From NCBI GenBank assembly GCA_956465555.1, contig OY101128.1, positions 310,001 through 374,000 of the forward strand: a stretch of DNA of 64,000 nt. The letters are read 5' to 3'. Shown here piece by piece: positions 42,224 through 51,515 of this stretch. Each line of letters starts with the position of its first letter. The stretch's first letter is position 1. The DNA comes from Nitzschia sp. pyKryTriq1 (taxonomy: Eukaryota; Bacillariophyta; Bacillariophyceae; Bacillariales; Bacillariaceae). The notes beneath the pieces were generated by a model. The model did no database searches. It saw only the letters and a list, made by a program, of their open reading frames with translations, and was not told where the DNA came from. A program made the position numbers and the translations under genes.

Positions 42224-43216
42224 TGGAATGATTCATTCCGAGCGAGAAAACGGCCAGCGACGACAAGAAGCATTAGTATGCCACGTCTTGTCATGACAGC
42301 CACAAAAATTCAGCTCGCGGTACAGGTACATATCGACTAGGCTTAAAAATGGCGGCGCTATAGAGTATCTTGTCGTTTTGATTATTTTATGCATCTTTCT
42401 TCTTGTTCGAAGAATCGCTTACTCAAAATAATCATACAGTACTAGTAGTTATTAGCAAGGAAGTACCATCACCATCTTCAATAGATCTTAGGAATAAGCG
42501 ATACAATCATTTTCAAATTGAAACATTCATGCTACCACTGGACTTAGCTGAAGTACGAATACTCGTGCTGCACTCAGTACTATATTTTTTGTTCTTTGTC
42601 GTGCATCATGCTGGACAATAATTAGTGTTGTTTTCCATCCCCCTTTTCTTGTTTTGGTTCAGTCGTGAAGCCCTGGAATGTAGTTTTCAAAGGCGACAAT
42701 AAACGCCTAAACCAAGGCCTTGGAAAAGGCCATTTCTTGCATTCGAATGAATCATCATCCTCTCGTCATAATATTCATTCATCATCGCATCATCATCGAT
42801 GTGTGTTTGTGATTATTTTAATTTGTGTGATACTGGTACCGTACCGGAACGAGTACGTACTTCGTACGGCAACGGCGACACGCCGGCGAAAGCCTCCCGA
42901 GAATTTTTGAATCCGTGTCTTTTGGCGAAATTCGGATTGGACGATAGGCTTGCGTGCTGTCTGTACGCGTGACGTGGGATTGCCTCTATCTGACGCGGTT
43001 ATTTCGCGTGGAAACGCTTCCGCCGTCCGGAGGAGAAAACAAAAAGCAACAATAAAATACAAATGCACACAAACCGGAGCTACTCTGCGTACCGGGACGA
43101 GTACTTCGTATGCATCACAACAACAACAAGTAACAAAAAGACCCCACCAACGCTTGGCAGGGCACCTCTCTTTGGTCCTTTCAAGTAAGTCTTCCCCGAA
43201 TTTTGGGGCGACGATA
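42224..43216. other. intergenic flank of the F-box gene
   Basis: Contains a GGTACCGTACCGGAACGAGTACGTAC-like cluster at about 42835-42860 and a GTACCGGGACGAGTACTTCG-like segment near 43090. The coding-looking frame from 42950 has no ATG before 43217. Confidence 0.5.
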
Positions 43217-44182
43217 ATGATGGACACGAAGAAACCAGATGCCATGGGGAGTAGTAGTAGTAGTAGTAGCAGCATACCTTCGTGTCTCTTGTTGGAATCG
43301 ACCGATTTGATTCGAGAAGTCGCGATGTTTTTGGTGGACGATGCCAAGACTCTGTGCCAGTTGAGCAGTGTCTCGAAATCGTGTCATGCTGCCGTGTTGG
43401 ATTCTCCACAGGTCTGGAAAGCGACTTGTCGTCACCGATGGGCGAGTAAATGGGGATTTTGTCAGCGATGGAAGACGGCTGTCCTCCAAGAAGAGCAACA
43501 AACATCAGCAGCAGTGGGACAGTATCAAGCCGCGGACGGCCGATGGTGGCGTGACAAATATCATTGGCAAGAACAAGATGCCAAACGCACGAGTATCACC
43601 GCAGCTGAACTTCATTCTTTGACGTTCGACTTTCGTTTTTGGTTGTCCCAATTTTGGGGTCAAGGCAACTTGCTAGCGAGTGGGTTGAAGTGGACCGCGA
43701 GTCAAAATTTTCGCTTTGCGGCCCGTAGGTCCTTTCAAGTCAATCCAGAATTTAGTTGGCCTGGGCTGGAACGGGGAACGCTACAAGGACACCCCAGTGG
43801 ACGAGATGACTTGGAATGGTTCTTGGATCAAGATGGTGAGGGTATGCAGTGGGGAAAGCTCCCCACGTTGTGGCCCAAAGGTACGCTGCATCGGCTCGAG
43901 ACGTGGGGGTGGGAAATTCGAAATCCCAACGTATGTTTGCGAGCGATGGATTCCATAATTGTGGTCAAGAACGGAGGAGAAGCAACGATAGAACTCATCA
44001 CGAGCGATGACTTGTGGAGTGATTACTTGGCGTCTTTGAGGAGGTATCCTACTGATTTTGGAATGCCGCAAGAGGGAATTGCATTCATGGAGGCGCCCGA
44101 AGAATTCTGGGAGTTTCTCCAAAATCGACAGCGGTTTCCGCGATTAGGAATTGATGAGATTGTCGAACTGGAGGAGTCCTAG
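43217..44182 (+). CDS. F-box protein
   Basis: 321 aa from the first ATG (43217) of a longer open frame. A poly-Ser run precedes an F-box at about 20-75 (STDLIREVAMFLVDDAKTLCQLSSVSKSCHAAVLDSPQVWKATCRHRW), the segment that would bind SKP1 in an SCF ubiquitin ligase. The C-terminal part (Trp-rich, with SGLKWTASQNF and HRLETWGWEIRNPN) has no WD40, LRR or kelch repeats that I can see, so the substrate-binding fold is unknown. Confidence 0.78.
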   Translation: MMDTKKPDAMGSSSSSSSSIPSCLLLESTDLIREVAMFLVDDAKTLCQLSSVSKSCHAAVLDSPQVWKATCRHRWASKWGFCQRWKTAVLQEEQQTSAAVGQYQAADGRWWRDKYHWQEQDAKRTSITAAELHSLTFDFRFWLSQFWGQGNLLASGLKWTASQNFRFAARRSFQVNPEFSWPGLERGTLQGHPSGRDDLEWFLDQDGEGMQWGKLPTLWPKGTLHRLETWGWEIRNPNVCLRAMDSIIVVKNGGEATIELITSDDLWSDYLASLRRYPTDFGMPQEGIAFMEAPEEFWEFLQNRQRFPRLGIDEIVELEES

Positions 44183-44729
44183 TTTCTTTCGCGGATGAAA
44201 AAGTTGGAAAAAGTAGTGTTATTACTATTGTTGTAAATCTAGATTGAATTTTGTGCACGCAATGACATATACACAGTACAATACTCGTACTTATTGTAAG
44301 GAATCTTTTGTTGCACATCTCTCTAAGCACAAAGTGACTGGAGATAATCACTTTTCAAGTCGACTTCGATGGTATAATGGACGCGTTCAGACCTGGACTT
44401 GCTGCTATTTTCGTAGAGACACCGGAGACAGGAGATCTAGTGGGCGATCTTTCGAACCGCACCGGTAACTGCAGCAATACCTTCTACTTTTCAAACAGTG
44501 TGATTCAATTTACTTTATATTACATGAAATAATCGCTATTCCAAAGGGAAAAGTTGGTACATGAACAAAACATCGTTGAGGGGTAGAAAGTGGTGAGCGT
44601 GAGCGTTTCTCCTCCTTGCCCCTTCGAAAAAGAAGAGGCTAGTGCAAGCACGCATTGTTCGTGCATTGTTTCTGCTCGCATGATGCGGTCCTCTGCTCTC
44701 ACTACCTGGTACTCTCCACACACATACTT
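44183..44729. other. convergent intergenic region
   Basis: Lies between two convergent genes and should hold both 3' UTRs. No gene or repeat stands out. Confidence 0.5.
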
Positions 44730-45578
44730 TCATCGTTTTCTCCGTCGTCTCGTTTCTACAATGGAAATTTCTTGTTGTTGTCCACTCCCAATCAACGCCT
44801 TGGGTCGTCGCAACTTTTGTGCCAATCCTCCGTGTACTGAAAAAAAGGCCCTCCAATGCTGTGCCCCATCCGTATTGCCCCCCAACCAGTGTCGAAACAT
44901 GGGATTACTCTTGGATTCTTCCACAATCTCTGCCGGAATACCCAGTACTTGTATACACGCTTGACGATATTCGTCTTCTTCTTGACGGGAAATCACATGA
45001 TGATGATGATGATGATGATGATCACCACCCTGTCTATTATCATCGCCATCCGACACTTCTAGTACTACTACTTCTCGAGAGTGCAGCAATCGTTCGTAGG
45101 CTTCCGTGACGCGTCGAAAACTGTCTCCTGAAGAATCGATATCATTGTTGTTGCTCATCAGATCGGGGTGCGTTTTCTTGGCAGCTTCAAAATACGCCGC
45201 TCGTAGTTCTCTCACTGTAATGGGTCGATTATCGTTCGATGAGGACGACGACAAGGGTAAGCCCAAGAGTTGTCTGGCAGCCTTGGTGGAAATCGAACGA
45301 AAGCTACTGCGAGGAGTATAGGTTCTTAAAGGTGATGAAGAGGAACCTACTAATCGAAGTCGTCGCGAGGAAAGTACAGTAGGATGGCTTTCCGTCAGGG
45401 ACGACGAAGCGCCTGGTAGCCACAAGTTGGATTTCCATCGTCGGCGTTGTCGTTTATGCCAGTGCTGGCAAGTACCGGTAGTATAATTATTGCCAGTCAC
45501 AGAACTCCTCGTTGTTGCCGAAAGGATCCGTCGGCTGGCGGCGGCGGGTAGAGTGATTATGGAAGAGGTGGCTATCAT
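44730..45578 (-). CDS. J-domain (DnaJ-like) protein, probably mitochondrial
   Basis: 282 aa. The first 95 residues are rich in Ser, Arg and Thr with few acids, like a mitochondrial presequence. A J-domain lies at about 99-165, with helix II RAAYFEAAKKTHPDL and the HPD triad at 137-139 that stimulates Hsp70 ATPase. There is no G/F region or zinc centre, so it is a type III J-protein. A run of eight histidines (about 186-193) and a conserved-looking SNPMFRHWLGG segment follow. The basic C-terminus ends RRRRKR. Divergent from the BAR-ankyrin gene. Confidence 0.82.
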   Translation of the reverse strand: MIATSSIITLPAAASRRILSATTRSSVTGNNYTTGTCQHWHKRQRRRWKSNLWLPGASSSLTESHPTVLSSRRLRLVGSSSSPLRTYTPRSSFRSISTKAARQLLGLPLSSSSSNDNRPITVRELRAAYFEAAKKTHPDLMSNNNDIDSSGDSFRRVTEAYERLLHSREVVVLEVSDGDDNRQGGDHHHHHHHHVISRQEEDEYRQACIQVLGIPAEIVEESKSNPMFRHWLGGNTDGAQHWRAFFSVHGGLAQKLRRPKALIGSGQQQEISIVETRRRRKR

Positions 45579-46266
45579 CCTTTCGACTAAAAACAGCCTC
45601 AGACGTGCTGCTTGTCCAGCAGTCTAGCAATGGATGATGATGTTGTTGTGTTATGTTACTCTGACATGATTCTCCAACATCCTCGTATCGCAGCATCAAC
45701 GTCGGAGACAAAGAACAAAAAGCGAAATGGTTCATGGTCGGCTCATCAAGCTGATGTCGAAAACATGAGGTGGCGCAGAAAATACATGTACAGGTACAGG
45801 TACTACTGTAACTGTACCGGTAGTACTGTACACGTAGAAGAAGGCGGAATCGCGGTCGAATGAGTCGTTAAAAATGTTGACTGTTGACGCACGAAGGGGG
45901 GACGGACACCAAGTGCAAAGTGCAAACGCGACAACGACTCGACTCCTTCGATTGACGAACGCAAAGTCCACTCACCACTCACGAGTACTTTTTTAGACCC
46001 AAACACGACGCGTGGGATGCGTCATTGATTTTTGGCGGGAACCAACGCATGATGGATGCAATAAATTCGAAAAATTGGAGCTTGCTGGAGGCAAGACACA
46101 GTTGTCGTCGCTTGATGATCGATCTCCTTGTTCTCGATACAACAAAAATAGACTTGTCTATTGTGTTTGGTAGAGAGCATACGTTGAGAGTGAAAGAAGT
46201 GCTGTGGTGGTGATTCTTGTTGCTGTTCTTCTTGCTGGCAGTACATAGTTGCTACACGGAATCAAC
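45579..46266. other. divergent promoter region, J-protein and BAR-ankyrin genes
   Basis: A GTAC-step cluster (GTACAGGTACTACTG, then GTACCGGTAGTACTG) lies at about 45790-45830. No gene is seen. Confidence 0.5.
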
Positions 46267-48917
46267 ATGGTCAAAGTCCGCGTCGGTGCCCGGCTCAAGG
46301 TGGCCGTAGGAGGTGATACGAAAAAGGTCCCCGCCAATCCCGAGTTGGTGCGATTGACTCAATCCTACAAGGTGTTTGTCAAGAAGTTGCAAAGCTTGAT
46401 CAAGCATGTCAAAGCGAATCATGATGCCATGCTGACCATCTCTCGTACGAGCGAAGCCGTGGCTCACGATGTGGCGAATCTTTCCCACTCGACTCCTCTT
46501 TACGAACACGTCGGTCGACGTAATCCCCGAGCAAAACAATCGGCAGAAGATGACGACGACGGCGATGACGACGATGACGATTCTTCGTCGGAAGAAGAAG
46601 AAGAGAAGGAAGAAGAAACGAGGAGCAGCAGCAGTAGTCCAACCAAAAAGGAAAGCAGATCTCCAACAGCACGCAACGACAGCTACGATGAAAATAATGA
46701 GAACAACAACGATTTGGTTCCCTGTTCCTATCTCGCCATTCATCAAGGTTGGGCCACCAACGCTAGACGCCAACGATCCACCTACGGCAAACTCGTATTG
46801 GAGTATGTGGTTCAGTGGGAAGCCGTGGTCACTACTCGGATCAACGCGGATTTGAAAACTGCCGAACGACTCCGTGTCGAACTGGTCCACTATCAAAACA
46901 AGGTGGAGACCTTGCAAAAGTCGGTCGACTCGCTGACCGCCAAGGGTAAAAGTCCCAAGGAGGATTTGGTGGAAAAGCTTCAGCGGAATGTAGAAAAATG
47001 CAAGGAAACTCGAGAACAGTATCAGGAATGTGTGGAAAATCTATGTATTCTGCTGGACGAAGTGGTCCATCGATCGTGGAGAGATTTGCAGCCCCTCGTC
47101 TTGGAAATGGCCCGCCTCGATATTCAGTTCAGTGTCGAGAAGCAAAAGACTTTGGATGCGCTCAAGGATGTAGTCACACAGATCAAACGAGCGGCTCCGG
47201 GAAGCTCCTCCGTTTTACCTCGATTCAAAGATTTGGAAACGAAATCTCCCAAGGAGCTCTCCACCAAGGAAATTGCTCCTGCTGGAGATTATCAAGACGT
47301 GGTCAACAAGGATAACGACCAGCAGGAGCAGCCTCCCGCGTCCAACAAGGCTAAAAGTGCAGCAGCACCCGCTCTGAAGGCAGGGGAGGACGAAGAAATT
47401 GTTGTGGAAGCCCAGGTCGTGGCCGTGAGTAAAGAACCCCAGCTCTTTATAAGTTGCGCCACAGGTGAGTTCGTCGTTGGTCAGCAGTGACATTGAATGA
47501 AACAAACCCCAAGAAAAGATATTGATGCCGTCTTTCTTTCTTTCTTTCTTTCTTTCTTCTTCGTTCGCTTCTGTGTGCCACCACAGGTGATGATGATTGG
47601 CTTCGACACTTTCTCAAGACAAGTGCATATGCGGTCGATGACAAAGATGAAGATGGTCTTACTCCTCTTGGCATTGCCTCTCGGTGTGGTCATGCCGGTT
47701 GTCTCAAGTTGCTACTGCAGCATGGGGCCAATGTTCGTGCGACGGACAATACGGGATCCACTGCGTTGCATCATGCTAGCGAAAAGGGCTCGGATGAATG
47801 TGTCCAGCTTCTATTGGAATACAAAGCGGACGTCAATACCAGGGATGGGGATGGATTTTCTCCCATATATTTAGCCGCGGAACATGGACACGCAAAAGTT
47901 CTTGCCCTACTCTTGGAACAGAAAGGATCGATCATTGATGCTGCGAACCCTGAAGGTTGGCGCGCCATCCATGTGGCTGCCCAAAATGGTCACCGCGACT
48001 GTATAATCATACTCATCCAAAAGGGTGCGAATGCGGATAAGTTGAAGGACGACAAGTGGACCGCTCTCCACCTAGCGGCGACGAATGGTTTTGCCGACTG
48101 CTGCAAAGCACTACTTGAAATGGGTGGCGCCGCCGTGGACGCGACCGATCAATCGGGTTCCACTCCTTTGATGAAGGCGAGCGAAAAGGGCCATTTAGAG
48201 TGCGTGCGCGTCTTGTTGAAAAACAAGGCGAATCCTAATGTGGTCGACGACGAGGGCTACACGGCCTTGATATCTTGCGCTCTGGAAGGGCATTTGGAAA
48301 TCATGAAGCTATTATTGCTACACAAGGCTGACGTGAATCAGGCACATCCCGATGGATGGACTCCACTACACTTGGCAGCCGATTACGGGTACGAAGAATG
48401 TATCAACTTGCTATTGAAATACAAGGCTGATATCCGTCAGAAGAACGCGGACGGCTGGACTGCTGCCCATAAGGCAGCCGAACAAGGGCACGAAACCTGT
48501 CTCAAGTTGTTGTTGGATAAAGGTGCCGATCTTGAGGCTCCGAACAAGGATGGTTTTACGGCTTTACACGTCGCAGCGTTCAATGGGCATGAGACGTGCG
48601 TTCGACTCCTTCTCGACCGAGAGGCGGATATCGATCAGCAAGATTCGAGTGGATGTACGCCGTAAGTTATGCTTCGTCGTGTGGTTTGTCCTCTTACACC
48701 TCGTTCGATCTCGGTAGTTGTCTTACCTTTCCATCATTTGTTGTTTAGACTATACTGGGCTTCGTCTGAAGGGCGACGGGCTTGCGTGAAGGTCCTCATT
48801 GATCGTGGTGCCAATCCGACCTTGGAGGATCGGGACGGGAACACTGCTGCGGCAATTGCCGAGCAGAATGGCCACATAGAATGCCACGACCTTGTCAAGT
48901 TCCTAGTAGCAGTATGA
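46267..48917 (+). CDS. BAR-type domain plus 12 ankyrin repeats
   Basis: Three exons, 46267..47464, 47587..48661 and 48749..48917, encode 813 aa; the introns run GTGAGT...CACAG (122 bp, TTTC repeat) and GTAAGT...TTTAG (87 bp). Residues about 1-310 look like a BAR domain (KVFVKKLQSLIKHVKANHDAM, then YGKLVLEYVVQWEAVV, WRDLQPLVLEMARLDIQF) interrupted by a very acidic low-complexity insert (about 90-140). Residues about 415-805 carry twelve ankyrin repeats of 33-34 residues with GxTALHxAAxxGH consensus; the third exon restores repeat 11 (GCTPLYWASSEG). BAR domains bend membranes; ankyrins bind partners. Unlike ACAP/ASAP proteins there is no ArfGAP or PH domain. A membrane-trafficking scaffold is inferred. 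Confidence 0.85.
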
Positions 48918-49733
48918 TAAAAATGTATCTTCCGAAACTCATTCTAGTAGAGTAGTATACAATAATATTTTGAGAGTAAAATCGATCAACTGTTTCCGGT
49001 GGTGGAATACCTACTTGTTGGAAGACCTACTCGCAGTAGAGAGTCTACTCTCTACTGGCTACTACCACGACTGACTACTAATACTAGCTAGTACTACTCT
49101 CTACTAGTAGAGAGTCCCCTCGCGTTGCACTGTACCGGTAGTAGGCTACCTTCCGACAACCGCCCTCCCATTTTCCATTAGCATCCTTTGTCGTCGTCCA
49201 TGATACGTGAATTGCTGTGGCTACTGGTACCAGCACGAGTACGCCACTATCATCACATCATCATTATACCGGAAGGGGGCGGGTTTGAGTCCACTGACAG
49301 TGAAGCCGATGATGTGGTGGTGAGTGGAGGTGAATGGAGAGCGACGACGCGAAAGTAGTGGCCCTTTCGCGGTTGTGATTTTGAGAGTGAGTGAGTTTAG
49401 AGTGAGTCAGTCGTCCGTCGGTCGTCATGTCAGGCAAGCTGGGAATGACATCATCACAAAGGGGCAATATTATTTGCTTTCGTCCTACTATAGGGACAGA
49501 TCGAGGCATAATCAGGATGACGTATGTAGGTAGCCCCGTCGATCGGAGAAACCAAACGCTACTCGATCTCATCTTTCGATTTGGCTCCATCCTGATCATT
49601 GTTGCGTTCACAACTTTCAACTTTCATTCTCCTTCTTCTTGATGATCGACGCACCCGCTGCAATTCCGTAATATTCTTCTCACAAATCGAACAACTATCA
49701 CTTCGCAAATCAAAAAGAAAATATTATTGCAAC
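48918..49733. other. intergenic flank of the alcohol dehydrogenase gene
   Basis: Near 49040-49110 there are several CTACTCTCTACT and TACTAGTAGAGAG segments forming inverted repeats, then TACCGGTAGTAG (49135) and CTGGTACCAGCACGAGTACG (about 49223). No gene is seen. Confidence 0.5.
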
Positions 49734-50967
49734 ATGGCTACTCTCAATGATGGAAAGAAGGGCACCCTTGCTCTTGGTACGTGGTCGTCCGCGTCGGACT
49801 TGGTGGAAAGCTGAATCATAATAAGCCGTCAAAGTTGTTATTTGTAGCTCACAGAGCTTTGTCCTACAATGCATCGTCGTTAAATTAAAAGGTGCACATG
49901 ATGCGAGCGCAGAATTGAAGTGCTTCGAAATCACTCGCCCAGAACCTGGTCCGACTGACGTCGCTATCGATATTCAATACTGCGGTATGTGCCATAGTGA
50001 TTGCCACGCCTGCAATGGCGACTGGGGTTTGAATTTCTACCCCATTGCCCCTGGTCACGAAATTTCCGGCGTCGTTCGTGCTGTTGGAGAAAAGGTCACC
50101 AACTTCAAGGTTGGTGACAAGGTCGGTGTTGGATGTATGGTCGAATCTTGCCGCACCTGCGACTTGTGCAAAGCTGGACTCCAGCAACACTGCCCAGCGA
50201 TGGTTCAGACCTACGGATCGACTTTTCCTGAAGGAAGAGGTGAGAACTTCAAATCGGCGGAGGGAAACCACACGAACGGTGGATACACCAGCGATATCAC
50301 TGTTGAAGAGAACTTCGTTTTCGGAATTCCAGAAGGCATGGATATGAAGTACGCCGGCGTTCTTTTGTGCGCTGGTATTACCACTTTCTCGCCTTTGAAC
50401 CGACATATCCTGCAAAAGGGAGGCGGCAAGGGCAAAACCATCGCAATTGTCGGGTTTGGAGGACTCGGTCAAATGGCTATCAAACTCGCCAAGGCCATGG
50501 ATGTTGATAGCATCACCATTCTTTCCCGAAACGACAAAAAGAAGGCCGAAGCTGACAAGCTTGGATGTGAATACCTCGTTTACAACGACGAAGAAGCTCT
50601 CTCCAAGGCCGGGCGTAGTTTCGATTTGGTTCTCGATACCGTTTCGGCACCCCACGATGTTGCAAAGCTTGCCAGTACTCTTAAAGTCGGAGGTTCTTGG
50701 GTTCTTTTGGGGGCAGTTGGGCAACCATTTGAAGTCAGCGCTTTCCCTTTGATTTTCAATCAAACGTCAATTGAAGGATCTCTCATTGGCGGTATTCCGG
50801 AGACACAAGAAATGTTGGATTTCTGTGCCAAACACAATGTCGTTCCAGAGTACGAGGTTATTTCTGCCAAGGATGCCGATGCTCAGTTTAAGGCACTCAT
50901 GAACGGTACCGCCAGTGCCAACCGGAAGGTTATCGACATGTCTACCCTCAAGGATTTGCTCGCTTAA
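49734..50967 (+). CDS. zinc-type alcohol dehydrogenase, cinnamyl-ADH-like
   Basis: Exons 49734..49776 and 49892..50967 encode 372 aa; the 115-bp intron (GTACGT...AAAAG) follows a mini-exon of only 14 codons. The catalytic zinc site is CGMCHSD...GHEISG, the structural zinc cysteines are in CRTCDLCKAGLQQHC, and the NADP-binding Rossmann loop is GFGGLGQMAIKLAKA. The overall order matches the cinnamyl alcohol dehydrogenase / YahK branch, which reduces aldehydes with NADPH. No targeting signal is seen. The physiological substrate is not known, as lignin is not expected in such an organism; general aldehyde detoxification is plausible. Confidence 0.92.
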
Positions 50968-51515
50968 AACTATTGATGCCACTATGTGCTGGATGCTCTA
51001 AGTCTTCACTTTCGGATCCATGGCAGGGTTGTGGTGTTCTACCCTCTTTTAAGCTATCGTCGCCGTAGTTTAGACAAGGAAAAGTTGTTTTTTCCTTCCT
51101 TCATCTCTAAAATCTACGGTAGCCAATAATAGGGATTGGAGACTAGTAGCATACTTTTTGTACTGCTCTCTACCAGTACTAGTTAGAGTTGATAGCTCTA
51201 GTAGCTAGTAGAGAAGGAACCGCCCTATAATGCATCAGTCGGGTAGTCTAGAGGGCCAGTTTCAAGAACCGCTTGATTTTATAATCCTTTTATTACGAGT
51301 ACCGCGCGGGTTTGGTTTTGTCGATGGTTTTTAGTCCTCGAAAGAAAGATTTAGGATCGTATACGTTCGTACAGTACGAACGTATCTTTGAATAAAACAC
51401 AGCATCCGGTCTTCTATCTTTGCAAAAAAGACCCATACTGTATCCCTCACACCGCTCCACCAGGCATCTATCATTCAATTGTTGTGCCATCTAGTCGGAC
51501 AATACAGGCAATAAT
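50968..51515. other. intergenic flank of the MORC-like gene
   Basis: Holds the perfect palindrome at 51361-51385. CTACCAGTACTAGTT-type DNA lies near 51172. No gene is seen. Confidence 0.5.
51361..51385. promoter_or_regulatory. perfect palindrome upstream of the MORC-like gene
   Basis: ATACGTTCGTAC (51361-51372), one central A, then GTACGAACGTAT (51374-51385). It sits 130 bp before the ATG, a position compatible with a dimeric transcription-factor site. The function is inferred. Confidence 0.45.

Noticed and set aside
42950-43216. N-terminal extension of the F-box frame
   Set aside because: The open frame has no ATG before 43217 and the extension shows no targeting signal or domain.
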